64,000 nt of DNA from Chryseobacterium sp. MEBOG06 (GTDB taxonomy: Bacteria > Bacteroidota > Bacteroidia > Flavobacteriales > Weeksellaceae), in NCBI RefSeq assembly GCF_021869765.1, contig NZ_CP084580.1:62001-126000 (forward strand), in the 5' to 3' direction. Below, one piece after another: positions 13,686 through 23,140 of the stretch. The position numbers and the translations under genes were made by a program. The notes beneath the pieces were generated by a model. That model was not told the DNA's origin. It ran no database searches and was given only the letters and a program-made list of their open reading frames with translations. The stretch's first letter is position 1. The number at the start of each line of letters is the position of its first letter.

Positions 13686-14888
13686 TTATGGATTGATTTT
13701 ATAGCTGGAAATTTTCCAGTCTCCGTTTACGTTTTTAAGCCCGAATGTTACCTTTAAAGAGGTTGTTTTACCACTTTTATCAGTTACGTCATAAGTAGCA
13801 TTTACACTTGCTCCATTAGGATTGGTTCCATTGGTAGTAATATTTTTTACGCTAACATTTTTTACTGATCCAAATCCTGACGTTGGATTTGAGAAAGACT
13901 CATAGCTTCCCCAGCTTGGATTGTTGGATGTTTCATAGGCTGCTTTCAGATTTTGAGAGCTTACGCTGTTCAAAAACTTACTGACTGTATTTTTAGGATC
14001 TGCAGTCGGTTGTTTTGGCGCTGCGGGAGCTGCCGGGGCCGCTGTAGCAGGATCAGTAGTAGTTGGTGGAGTTGCTGTAGGGTTATTAGGGTCTATAACG
14101 GCACTTGGCTGCTGGTCTATAGCTGTAGTATCCGTTTTAGGGACTGCAGGAACTTTCAGGGCAGCTGCGTTAACATCAAGTCCTATTTTTGACATTTTGA
14201 AAGTTTTGGCAGTTGTCTTTACAGAAACTGTGATATCAATTTTGTTATCTACTACTTTTGATGCAGGGATGGAAGAGAACTTTAAGTTGAATCCTTTAAA
14301 GTTATTATCCTGCATTAGATTTTTAGCAGTAGCAAGTCGAACTCCGTTGCTGAAAACCTCCAATGTAGCTTCCAGACCTGCTCCGGTAAAGGATACTGGG
14401 TTTCCTGCCGCATCTACAAGTCTTGGAACAACCTGAATGGCGGTAGGAGCTCCTGCACCATCATTACCTGTAGGTGTTGTTACAATGCTCAATGAGCCTG
14501 CTTTTACATCGTTAGGATCGCTTTCTTTAGCTTTATCATCCCCAAAGATATTCATTTCTCCGAGTGATGGTGGGGCAGTACTGGCCCATTCTATTCCGTT
14601 TTTCTGTGCAACTTCGTCAGCCAGGGCCAAAATCTCAGGAACTTTTTTTCCATTGATCAGCTGTCCCAGTGCTTTTAGCTCATTCACATCACCGTCAGCT
14701 TCTACACCAAATGTCTTAAGGATATAAAGAGCTTCATTAAACTTAATCTGCTTAATGGTTGATAAACTGGCAGTCATATCATTGATACTAGACTGTAGTG
14801 TTTTAGTATTCGTAGCATCTACATGATCTTTCTTACATGCCATAAAAAGCAACAGACTGAAAACAAGTAGAAAAGAAAACTTTTTCAT
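13686..14888 (-). CDS. Lipoprotein of unknown function with C-terminal NTF2-like region
   Basis: The 400-residue protein starts with a lipoprotein signal (FMAC, Cys18). A helical region follows to about residue 130, then a beta-rich middle, then a Pro/Thr/Ala-rich linker (about 255-300). The last ~100 residues have the strand pattern of DUF4878/NTF2-like domains, ending GDWKISSYKINP. I do not recognise the whole protein. Charged residues KKD after the lipid Cys are typical of Bacteroidota lipoproteins. It is cotranscribed with apt. Confidence 0.65.
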   Translation of the reverse strand: MKKFSFLLVFSLLLFMACKKDHVDATNTKTLQSSINDMTASLSTIKQIKFNEALYILKTFGVEADGDVNELKALGQLINGKKVPEILALADEVAQKNGIEWASTAPPSLGEMNIFGDDKAKESDPNDVKAGSLSIVTTPTGNDGAGAPTAIQVVPRLVDAAGNPVSFTGAGLEATLEVFSNGVRLATAKNLMQDNNFKGFNLKFSSIPASKVVDNKIDITVSVKTTAKTFKMSKIGLDVNAAALKVPAVPKTDTTAIDQQPSAVIDPNNPTATPPTTTDPATAAPAAPAAPKQPTADPKNTVSKFLNSVSSQNLKAAYETSNNPSWGSYESFSNPTSGFGSVKNVSVKNITTNGTNPNGASVNATYDVTDKSGKTTSLKVTFGLKNVNGDWKISSYKINP

Positions 14889-14938
14889 TTTTATTTGGTT
14901 TGTTGCAAATTTAATAAAACCTTTATTAATAGTGGATT

Positions 14939-15955
14939 TTATTTTTTGTTTTGTTGTTCTTTAAGATCATCCTTGAAAAAGCTGCTGAAAATAGTCTGCA
15001 TATTTGGGAAGGATGGCTCTTTCCAATAGTGAGTTGTGTAATTGCTGTAGTCTTTATTGAATTTTACTCCGTCAAGATTATTCTCATTACCAAAGCTGAT
15101 TTCTGTCGTATAAAAGTTCTGATAATTAATAATTTGATTGAATTTTTCTTCGCTTTTATGTTTTAGTTTAAGATAAAGCAGCTCATTGAATTCTAGCAAG
15201 TCTTTAAGTGTTTTTTGTGAATTTTTTTCAAAAGCGATATTCTGAATTCCTTTCAAATCAAAAAACCGGAATCCAAAAATTGCAAATTCATTTTGCTGCA
15301 GATATTCTCCGGTGACTTCAATTTCATCTTTAGAAGCTCCTTTAAGTTCTCTGATCTTTATGTTTTTCTTTTTATATTCATCTGGATTTCCCACTTTTTT
15401 CATATTTGGAATATCCAATGAATTGCCATAGTCCCAACTTGCAACCTGTTTTTTTTCTTTTTGGGGATCTGTTAGTCTGTAGGCTCGGTATTGTTCCACA
15501 TAACTGCTTTTCAGTTTTTTAGTCTTATTATCAAAAACGTACGTAATTATTCCGTCAGCATAAGCATTCAGCTTATTGTTTACGGTAACATAAGAATTGA
15601 AATTACCTTTTATAAAAATATATTTTGCAGGCTTGTTATTTTTGATGATTACCGTTTCAATTTCTTTTACCTGATCATTAATTTTAATTACTGGTTGATC
15701 CAGGTCTGAATAGGAGAGTGTGGCAACCGGAAAATTATTATAGACCAGCTGAAATTTTTCCTGGTCAGGAGTTAAAGTTTGCTTGTCTATTTTACCATTA
15801 ATGTCAGAGAAGGCAAGTATATTTCCATTTTTTCCCAATACAGAAACTTTAGGAAGTGGAGTACCCGTTTTTTCAGAAACAAAAGTAATGGTCTGAGCAT
15901 GGGTAAAAATAGAAAGCAGGGTAAATAGTAAGTAGAGCAGATGAAATTTTTTCAT
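14939..15955 (-). CDS. Secreted protein with CarboxypepD-reg-like N-terminus, unknown function
   Basis: The 338-residue product has a signal peptide (cleavage after THAQ) followed by a stretch with the pattern of a carboxypeptidase regulatory-like beta-sandwich: VSEKTGTPLPKVSVLGKNG, then SDINGKI. The remaining ~240 residues, rich in Lys, Asn and Tyr, are not recognised. In Bacteroidota this N-terminal module occurs in many surface and periplasmic proteins. It appears to be transcribed alone, 50 nt downstream of the lipoprotein gene's promoter region. Confidence 0.6.
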   Translation of the reverse strand: MKKFHLLYLLFTLLSIFTHAQTITFVSEKTGTPLPKVSVLGKNGNILAFSDINGKIDKQTLTPDQEKFQLVYNNFPVATLSYSDLDQPVIKINDQVKEIETVIIKNNKPAKYIFIKGNFNSYVTVNNKLNAYADGIITYVFDNKTKKLKSSYVEQYRAYRLTDPQKEKKQVASWDYGNSLDIPNMKKVGNPDEYKKKNIKIRELKGASKDEIEVTGEYLQQNEFAIFGFRFFDLKGIQNIAFEKNSQKTLKDLLEFNELLYLKLKHKSEEKFNQIINYQNFYTTEISFGNENNLDGVKFNKDYSNYTTHYWKEPSFPNMQTIFSSFFKDDLKEQQNKK

Positions 15956-16045
15956 AATAGTATTGGTTTTTGGGTAATATTGACCAGCTTTCTGTTACAC
16001 TTAATAAATGAAAAAGTATGAATCAATCGCTTTTGGGCATAAAAA

Positions 16046-16077
16046 AAGACTGATTGTTTAACAATCAGTCTTTTATA
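16046..16077 (-). terminator. Terminator after actF
   Basis: AAGACTGATTG / CAATCAGTCTT has a short TTTAA-type loop and is followed on the minus strand by TTTTTT. It ends the act operon 22 nt after actF. Confidence 0.85.
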
Positions 16078-16098
16078 GTTTTATTTTGTTACAAGTCC

Positions 16099-17430
16099 TT
16101 AGAAAGGATACTCATAAATTTCAGATTCGTGTAAGAATGGGTTTCCTGTAGGAATCAGCTTCAGTTTAGATAGAGCTGAAAGTACAGTAAACATAAACAA
16201 TCCAGCTACGAATAGAACAGAACCTAATACTAACAAGAATACTTCAGGAGTTTTCCAGTATGGTCCTACCGTTCCCGGCATTACCATGTTGAAGTAGTCT
16301 AAAAGGTGTCCTAAGATAACTACAACCGCCATTACTGTTACTACTTTATAGTTTCTCTTGATGCTGCTGCTTACTAATACCAATAGTGGTAATAAGAAGT
16401 TTACGATCAGCATTGGTAAGAAAGTAGGAGAGTAGTGCTGGAATCTTCCGAAGAAGTAATTAACCTCTTCAGGAACGTTTGCATACCAGTAAAGCATGAA
16501 CTGAGCAAACCATGTATATGTCCAAAGCATACTTGTAGCGAAAAGGAATACTCCTAAATCGTGTAAGTGATTGTCATTGAACTGTGGTAAGAAACCATTT
16601 TTCTTAAGATAAACACTTAATAAAATGATAACAGCAATACCACTTGAAAGACAGCTAACCATTGAATACCAGATATACATTGTAGAATACCAGTGAGGGT
16701 CAATAGACATCAACCAGTCCCAAGCCCAAGCAGCAGAAGCAAATCCGAAGAATGCAATATACCCCACTGCCCATCTGTAAAGCATTTGATACTCAACTTT
16801 AGATTTAGTTTCGTCTACTTTTTTAGACTGAGCCTTTAATTTCCAAGCAAAGAAAGAAGCACCAATCACATAGATTAAAGTTCTGATTGCATAGAAAGGA
16901 ATATTTAAGAATTTTTTCTTTTCGAATAAGATCACATCAAAATGAGGAGAATCCGGGTTTGTCAACTCGGGGTCCATCCAGTGGAATAAGTGACCATTGT
17001 GAGTGATATTCAAGATCATCATGATAATCAAGATAGCTCCTCCATAAGGAATAAATGAAGCAATAGCTTCCATTACTCTTGTAATGATAATTGGCCACCC
17101 TGCGTGAGCTGCGTGCTGAATACAGTAGAAAAACAGTACAGCACAACTTACTCCAAAGAAAAAGACAGCCACAAAGTGTAGTGATGCCAACGGCTGGTTG
17201 TGAACCTGAAGTTCAGTATGCTCTAGGTGAGCAGCGTGATCCTGTGGCCCAACCATTTCACTTGAGTGTGTAGGAGCAGTATGACCAGAAGCATGAACAG
17301 CTTCCATCATTTGTTCTATTTTCTCAGTAGAAAGTCCTTTATTCATAAAGAAGCCAATACCAAACAGAACTAAACCTACAACAAGAAGTATTATAGAAGT
17401 TGATTTTAATTTTGGTGAAAAACTATACAT
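16099..17430 (-). CDS. actF: Alternative complex III subunit ActF (quinol-binding membrane subunit)
   Basis: The 443-residue protein has about ten membrane helices and a His-rich loop near residues 45-80, and belongs to the NrfD-like ActF group. With ActC it forms the membrane core of alternative complex III, which oxidises menaquinol and passes electrons through haem and Fe-S subunits to a terminal oxidase. It is the sixth gene of actABCDEF and is followed by a terminator. The cytochrome oxidase genes that often follow in this phylum are not in this window. It begins 8 nt after actE. Confidence 0.93.
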   Translation of the reverse strand: MYSFSPKLKSTSIILLVVGLVLFGIGFFMNKGLSTEKIEQMMEAVHASGHTAPTHSSEMVGPQDHAAHLEHTELQVHNQPLASLHFVAVFFFGVSCAVLFFYCIQHAAHAGWPIIITRVMEAIASFIPYGGAILIIMMILNITHNGHLFHWMDPELTNPDSPHFDVILFEKKKFLNIPFYAIRTLIYVIGASFFAWKLKAQSKKVDETKSKVEYQMLYRWAVGYIAFFGFASAAWAWDWLMSIDPHWYSTMYIWYSMVSCLSSGIAVIILLSVYLKKNGFLPQFNDNHLHDLGVFLFATSMLWTYTWFAQFMLYWYANVPEEVNYFFGRFQHYSPTFLPMLIVNFLLPLLVLVSSSIKRNYKVVTVMAVVVILGHLLDYFNMVMPGTVGPYWKTPEVFLLVLGSVLFVAGLFMFTVLSALSKLKLIPTGNPFLHESEIYEYPF

Positions 17431-17438
17431 TTCTTTTC

Positions 17439-18131
17439 TTATTTTTTAGTTTCGGTAGTCGTTTCAGTTGCTGGTGCCGCCGCTGTAGCTGCTGCCGGTG
17501 CTGCTCCTTTTTTGAAGGCACTCATCACATACATTGCTACTCTCCATCTATCTCCTGCGTTCAATTGTCCCGCATAAGATCCCATTGCATTTCTACCGTT
17601 TGTTAATACATAATGAACAGATCCTACAGTAATTTCTCTGTCAGCATAATTAGGTACCCCAGAGAATGCTCCACTTTGTACGATAGGTCCTTGTCCATCA
17701 CCTCCTGTTCCGTGACATGCAGCACAAGTGTGATCAAACAATACTTTTCCTCTTTCAAGATCCTTAGCTGCATTAGCTGGGTTCAAAGGAGAAGCAGTCA
17801 TCTTTTTAGAAGCATCATACCCTGCATTGTACTCGTCAACATTCTTAGGTAATAAGCTTTCTTCAAAAACTCCGTCTTTATTCTGAGCAACCGATCCTTC
17901 TACCGGAGAAAGACCTGTTGCACCATTATTTTTCACGAAAGCAGGGATTTCATTTTCATGATCTGAATAAGCATCCTGAGCTTTCATCAATGGATCATAA
18001 GCTACCGGAAAATACATATCCGGGAAATATACCAATGGTGTATTTTCTTTTGGTCCGCAAGAGTTAAGCAAAACTGTAGTTAAACCTAAAACTGCTGTAA
18101 TTTTTAATACATTCTTTTTCATTTTAAGCAT
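17439..18131 (-). CDS. actE: Alternative complex III subunit ActE (mono-haem cytochrome c lipoprotein)
   Basis: The protein has a lipoprotein signal (LLNSCGP) and one c-type haem motif, CAACH, near residue 138, in a cytochrome c fold with GRNAMGSYAGQL downstream containing the likely Met ligand. The C-terminus is an Ala/Thr-rich tail. It is the electron-exit haem subunit of alternative complex III. The gene overlaps the end of actD by up to 8 nt; an ATG four codons in (18122) would avoid the overlap. Confidence 0.92.
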   Translation of the reverse strand: MLKMKKNVLKITAVLGLTTVLLNSCGPKENTPLVYFPDMYFPVAYDPLMKAQDAYSDHENEIPAFVKNNGATGLSPVEGSVAQNKDGVFEESLLPKNVDEYNAGYDASKKMTASPLNPANAAKDLERGKVLFDHTCAACHGTGGDGQGPIVQSGAFSGVPNYADREITVGSVHYVLTNGRNAMGSYAGQLNAGDRWRVAMYVMSAFKKGAAPAAATAAAPATETTTETKK

Positions 18132-18645
18132 CTTTAACAGTTATTTCTTCAACTCCAGTTTCAATAAGCAACTGCTTTACAGATTCTACATCTTCAGTTA
18201 CAAATTCCATCATGAATTTATCATCAGTAGTTCTTGGATCTGGATTCTGAGCCGGAGCTCCTGGATACATTTTGTTTCTAACTAGGAAAGTTAAAGACAT
18301 CATGTGAGCAGCACAGAATACCATTAATTCGAACATTGGAACTACGAATGCCGGCATATTGTGTCCCCAGTCAAAAGCTGGTTTACCACCGATATTCTGA
18401 GGCCAGTCATGGTTCATTACATACCAGGTTAAAGTAGCACCGATAGTAACACCATAAAGAGCGTATAGAAAAGCAGCATCAGAGATTCTGGTTTTCTTTA
18501 ACCCTAAAGCTTTATCTAGCCCGTGAACCGGAAACGGAGTATAAACTTCGTTTATTTTGATTCCTTTATCGTTGAATGCCTTAACGCCGTTCATTAAATC
18601 GTCGTCGTCAGCATAAAGTCCGTATACAATTTTAGTGGTGCTCAT
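18124..18645 (-). CDS. actD: Alternative complex III subunit ActD (DUF3341)
   Basis: This small membrane protein has two helices (about residues 60-80 and 100-120) and the DUF3341 pattern: YGLYADDDDLMNGVKAF at the N-terminus and YTPFPVHGLDKALG. It anchors to the periphery of complex III. The ATG at 18645 (MSTTKIVYG) is preferred over a longer frame from 18672, because the family begins here and the overlap with actC falls to 14 nt. Confidence 0.92.
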   Translation of the reverse strand: MSTTKIVYGLYADDDDLMNGVKAFNDKGIKINEVYTPFPVHGLDKALGLKKTRISDAAFLYALYGVTIGATLTWYVMNHDWPQNIGGKPAFDWGHNMPAFVVPMFELMVFCAAHMMSLTFLVRNKMYPGAPAQNPDPRTTDDKFMMEFVTEDVESVKQLLIETGVEEITVKDA

Positions 18646-20029
18646 CTCCTTCTTTTGCTTTATAAGTTTCACCTGAGATTTTCAAAATCGATTTTAATTC
18701 AGCCTGTGCAATTACAGGGAACGTTCTTGCGTATAATAAGAATAATACAGAGAAGAATCCGATAGTTCCTAAGTATACACCCACATCAATGATCGTTGGC
18801 TTAAACATTGTCCATGATCCTGGTAAGTAGTCTCTAGAAAGGTTGATAACGATGATATCAAAACGCTCAAACCACATACCGATGTTGATGATCAAAGCAA
18901 CGATGAAAGTCCAGATAATGTTCGTTCTAAGTCTTTTGAACCAGAAAGAAGCCGGAATAATCAAGTTACAAGTAATCAACGCCCAGAAAGCCCACCAGTA
19001 AGGTCCTACTGCAGCACCTGGAGAAAGATATGTAAAGTCTTCAAATCTAGATCCAGAGTACCATCCGATGAAATATTCAGTAGCATAAGCTACAGTTACC
19101 ATACCACCAGTTAGGATGATTACGATGTTCATAATTTCGATATGATACATTGTAATGTATTCTTCTAAGTGACATACCTTTCTTGCAACTAGCAATAGCG
19201 TCTGTACCATTGCAAATCCTGAGAAGATTGCACCAGCAACGAAGTAAGGAGGATAGATCGTAGAGTGCCATCCTTTAATTACTGAAGTCGCGAAGTCAAA
19301 AGATACGGTAGTGTGTACCGAGAATACAAGTGGAGTTGCTAAACCTGCAAGAACCAAAGAAAGTTCTTCGAATCTTTGCCAGTGTTTTGCTTTACCACCC
19401 CAACCGAAAGCAAGGAATGTATAAATTTTCTTTGTCCAAGGAGTTTTCGCTCTATCTCTGATCATTGCAAAGTCAGGGATTAATCCCATAAACCAGAATA
19501 CAGTTGATACTGAGAAATACGTAGAGATTGCAAATACGTCCCAAAGTAGAGGAGAGTTGAAGTTCCCCCAAAGAGAACCGAATTGGTTTGGTAATGGGAA
19601 TACCCAGTATCCAACCCAAACTCTACCCATGTGGATTACAGGGAAGATTGCTGCCTGTACAACCGCAAAGATCGTCATCGCCTCTGCAGATCTGTTTACA
19701 GACATTCTCCATCTCTGTCTAAATAATAATAATACTGCTGAGATTAAGGTTCCGGCGTGACCGATACCTACCCACCATACGAAGTTGGTAATATCCCAAC
19801 CCCAGTTAATAGTTCTGTTAAGCCCCCATGCTCCAATACCTGTTCCGATAGTATAAGCGATACAGCCGAATCCATAGATGAAAAGAATTAAGGCTGCATA
19901 TAATGAGATCCACCATAATTTACCTGCTCTTTCTTCGATAGGTCGTGCAATATCTTCTGTGATATCGTGATAAGTTTTGTGACCAATAATTAGAGGTTCC
20001 CTTATCGGAGCTTCGTAATGTCCTGACAT
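18632..20029 (-). CDS. actC: Alternative complex III subunit ActC (NrfD-like)
   Basis: The 465-residue protein has about ten membrane helices and the NrfD/PsrC signature, with conserved GAGAPAP-like and GWYSGS regions replaced by the ActC versions. It starts EAPIREPLIIGHKTYHDIT, typical of the family. It forms the quinol-oxidising membrane module contacting the Fe-S subunit ActB. It lies 25 nt after actB and overlaps actD. Confidence 0.94.
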   Translation of the reverse strand: MSGHYEAPIREPLIIGHKTYHDITEDIARPIEERAGKLWWISLYAALILFIYGFGCIAYTIGTGIGAWGLNRTINWGWDITNFVWWVGIGHAGTLISAVLLLFRQRWRMSVNRSAEAMTIFAVVQAAIFPVIHMGRVWVGYWVFPLPNQFGSLWGNFNSPLLWDVFAISTYFSVSTVFWFMGLIPDFAMIRDRAKTPWTKKIYTFLAFGWGGKAKHWQRFEELSLVLAGLATPLVFSVHTTVSFDFATSVIKGWHSTIYPPYFVAGAIFSGFAMVQTLLLVARKVCHLEEYITMYHIEIMNIVIILTGGMVTVAYATEYFIGWYSGSRFEDFTYLSPGAAVGPYWWAFWALITCNLIIPASFWFKRLRTNIIWTFIVALIINIGMWFERFDIIVINLSRDYLPGSWTMFKPTIIDVGVYLGTIGFFSVLFLLYARTFPVIAQAELKSILKISGETYKAKEGDEHH

Positions 20030-20054
20030 TTTTTACCTATTTATTATTTAAACT

Positions 20055-23000
20055 TTATTTTTCTACTCTGTTTCTTACTTTAGTGTGATAGAACACGTTT
20101 GGTTTTGTTCCGATCTCCTCTAGTAAATAATATCTTCTGTTAGAAGCATAGTGCTCTCTAATTTCAGACTCTTTATCATTCATGTCTCCAAATGTCATTG
20201 CTCCGGTAGAACAAGCTTTAGAACAAGCAGTCTGGAATTCACCATCCTTCACTTTTCTTCCCTCTTTCTTAGCCTCAAGAATAGTATTCTGAGTCATTTG
20301 GATACACATTGAACATTTCTCCATTACCCCTCTAGTTCTTACAACTACATCCGGGTTAAGTACCATTCTTCCTAAATCATTGTTCATGTTGAAATCGAAC
20401 TTGTCGTTTAGGTTATAAGTAAACCAGTTGAAACGTCTTACTTTGTACGGACAGTTGTTTGCACAATATCTTGTACCGATACATCTGTTGTAAGCCATAT
20501 GGTTTTGACCTTGCTTACCGTGTGAAGTAGCCGCTACCGGACATACAGTTTCACAAGGAGCATGGTTACAGTGCTGACACATTACCGGTTGGAAGATAAC
20601 GTCAGGATTATCTGCAGGGTGGTTTAATGCACCTCCGTCTCCGAAAGCAGTACCGTATAATTCTGGTACAGCCATTCCTTCTTTCAATCCTTCGTATACT
20701 TCTACCTTTTGTCTTGAAGAATAATAACGGTCTATTCTTAACCAATACATATCTCTAGACATTCTTACCTCTTCTTTACCTACTACAGGAACGTTGTTCT
20801 CAGCCTGACAAGCAATAATACATGCTCCACATCCTGTACAAGAGTTCAAGTCGATAGATAAGTTGAAGTGAGGTCCATCTGTATCATCGAAAGCGTCCCA
20901 AAGGTCAATTTTTCTCGCCGGAAGCGCTCCGCTGATTGTGTGGTATTCCAAAGGCTTATTCCATCCTTTGTGTTCGTCATCGAAAGCAACGTTGATGAAT
21001 TCTGCTAAAGGAACTTCCTTAGCAATCTCATAACGGCCCATCAATGTATTTTGAAGCTGGATACCTGCAAATTCGTGATCTTCTCCTGTTTTCTCGATTT
21101 TCACCCCTGAAACAGCAAGGTTAGAACCATCAAATAAAGGATAAGCATTTACCCCTGTATCTGCAGTAGCTCCTGAATCTTTCTTACCATAACCAAGCGC
21201 TAGACCTACTGATCCTTCTGCCTGACCTGGTTGTACGAATACAGGAACATCTTTTATTGTTACTCCGTTTACAGTAAGGTTTACAATAGAACCATCTAAC
21301 TGCATTCTTGCATTAAGATCGTTATCAATTGCAAACTTCTCTGCATCTTTAGGAGAAATCGTTAAATAGTTATCCCAAGACATTCTTGTCAATGGATCAG
21401 GTAACTCTTGTAACCAAGGGTTGTTTGCCTGAGTTCCGTCTCCCATTGAAGTCTTAGTGTATAATACTAATTCTAATTCAGAAGCTTTAAAGTTTCCTAG
21501 TTCAGCAATAGCCTGGCCTGCGTCTCCACCTGCATACGCTAATGTTGTTGCATTATTGGATGTATTGATACCATTATATAATGCTTTGTTGAAAGAAGTA
21601 GCTCCTAAGATAGAACCTGCACTAGATTTTAAATAATCATAGTAATTGTTTGCAGCATTATTCTTACCATTTTTCCAAACTAATAGAGATTCTTCAATCT
21701 GTCTTGATTTGTAGATCTTCTGGATCGTAGGCTGCATCAATGAATATACTCCTGTCTGTGGTTCGATATCTCCCCAAGACTCTAACCAGTTTGCTACCGG
21801 AATTACAGCTTTCGCTGCTTTGTACATTTCATTTTTCTTATCAGCAACAGCAATTACATAAGGAACCTTTGATAAAGATTTTTTGAAATCTTCACCTTTT
21901 GGATGAGAGTAGATAGGGTCTACATTGTTTGCGATCAATACGCCAACCTGTCCGCTATTTACCCATCCTAAGAATTCCTGATATCTTGCCTTGTCAAATT
22001 CTTTAAGGAAGTTTGCTTTTCCTGTGAAAGCAACAGAAGCTAATTTCTTGTTGATTAAGTGTGCTAAAACCTGAGCTCCTTTAGAACCATCAGCAAAAAC
22101 AACAGCTTTGCTTCCTTTTGCAGTAAGCTCTTTAGCTATTTCAGCAGCAATCTTATCGTTAGTATTTCCTCCTCCTACAACTACATTATAAACTTCAACT
22201 AAAGTTTTGTTTACAGCACTTGGCTTTAATAGATGTCTTGTATCAGAGTTAGCACCTGTTAATGACATGTTAGACTCCACCTGGATGTGTCTTAGCATGT
22301 TTGGACCTGGCTTTCTAGCTGATGCATAAGAAGACTCTAAGCTTGAAGCGTTATAATCTCCTAAGAAGTCAGCGTGGAAAGCCACTACAAGCTCAGAACC
22401 TTTAAGGTCATAAACAGGGAGTGCTCTTTGTCCAAATACCTCCTGTGCAGCATCTAATCCTGCAGAATAAGGGAAAGCATCATAAGTTACTAATTCAGCT
22501 GTAGGATATTTAGCTTTGAATTCAGCAAATAATTTCTTGAAAGTTGGTGAAGCAAAAGAGTGTGATAAAACCACAATCTTTTTGCCTGACGCTTTAGCTT
22601 CTTCCAAACCTTTAAGAACGAAGCTGTCTACTTTGTCGAAAGTTTCGTCTTTACCGTCCAGTTTAGGCTGCTTTACTTTATCATTGTCGTAAAGAGAAAG
22701 TACACTTGCCTGGGCTCTTGCATTAGTTTTACCTAAATCACCACCAGCCGGGTTCGGTTCAATTTTGATTGGTCTACCTTCACGGGTTTTTACTAAAACA
22801 CTAGCAAAGTCGAAACCATCAAAATATGTTGAAGCGTAATAATTAGGGACTCCCGGAATAATGTCATGTGGCTTTACCACATAAGGAATCGTTTTGATTA
22901 CCGGAGCTTCGCAGGCAGCTAATGTAACTGCTGCAGTTGAGAATCCTAGTAATTTCAGGAAATCTCTTCTTGAAGTACTTGATCCGTTTTTCTCAGCATC

Positions 23001-23117
23001 TCCAAGGAAATCTTCTACCGGAATTTCTTCCAGAAACTCTTTCTGAGCCAGCTTATTATTCAAAGCTGGATCTTTAAGTTCATGAATACTTCTGAATTGT
23101 ATTTTGTTTGAAGCCAT
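20055..23117 (-). CDS. actB: Alternative complex III subunit ActB (molybdopterin-fold and Fe-S fusion)
   Basis: The 1020-residue protein has an N-terminal twin-arginine motif (SRRDFLK, 49-55) ending in a lipobox (Cys69), so it is exported folded and lipid-anchored. Next comes a long domain of the molybdopterin oxidoreductase fold. The C-terminal ~250 residues are a ferredoxin-type domain with four cysteine clusters, including CTGCGACIIAC, CQHCNHAPCETVC and CIGTRYCANNC. In alternative complex III the first domain carries no cofactor and the clusters conduct electrons. The fusion is normal for this subunit. It lies 23 nt after actA. Confidence 0.95.
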   Translation of the reverse strand: MASNKIQFRSIHELKDPALNNKLAQKEFLEEIPVEDFLGDAEKNGSSTSRRDFLKLLGFSTAAVTLAACEAPVIKTIPYVVKPHDIIPGVPNYYASTYFDGFDFASVLVKTREGRPIKIEPNPAGGDLGKTNARAQASVLSLYDNDKVKQPKLDGKDETFDKVDSFVLKGLEEAKASGKKIVVLSHSFASPTFKKLFAEFKAKYPTAELVTYDAFPYSAGLDAAQEVFGQRALPVYDLKGSELVVAFHADFLGDYNASSLESSYASARKPGPNMLRHIQVESNMSLTGANSDTRHLLKPSAVNKTLVEVYNVVVGGGNTNDKIAAEIAKELTAKGSKAVVFADGSKGAQVLAHLINKKLASVAFTGKANFLKEFDKARYQEFLGWVNSGQVGVLIANNVDPIYSHPKGEDFKKSLSKVPYVIAVADKKNEMYKAAKAVIPVANWLESWGDIEPQTGVYSLMQPTIQKIYKSRQIEESLLVWKNGKNNAANNYYDYLKSSAGSILGATSFNKALYNGINTSNNATTLAYAGGDAGQAIAELGNFKASELELVLYTKTSMGDGTQANNPWLQELPDPLTRMSWDNYLTISPKDAEKFAIDNDLNARMQLDGSIVNLTVNGVTIKDVPVFVQPGQAEGSVGLALGYGKKDSGATADTGVNAYPLFDGSNLAVSGVKIEKTGEDHEFAGIQLQNTLMGRYEIAKEVPLAEFINVAFDDEHKGWNKPLEYHTISGALPARKIDLWDAFDDTDGPHFNLSIDLNSCTGCGACIIACQAENNVPVVGKEEVRMSRDMYWLRIDRYYSSRQKVEVYEGLKEGMAVPELYGTAFGDGGALNHPADNPDVIFQPVMCQHCNHAPCETVCPVAATSHGKQGQNHMAYNRCIGTRYCANNCPYKVRRFNWFTYNLNDKFDFNMNNDLGRMVLNPDVVVRTRGVMEKCSMCIQMTQNTILEAKKEGRKVKDGEFQTACSKACSTGAMTFGDMNDKESEIREHYASNRRYYLLEEIGTKPNVFYHTKVRNRVEK

Positions 23118-23140
23118 TTATACTTCTAATTTTTTAGTTA

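Noticed and set aside
16000..16098. Missing cytochrome oxidase genes after actF as a broken respiratory operon
   Set aside because: A good terminator follows actF; the oxidase is often elsewhere, so nothing indicates loss.
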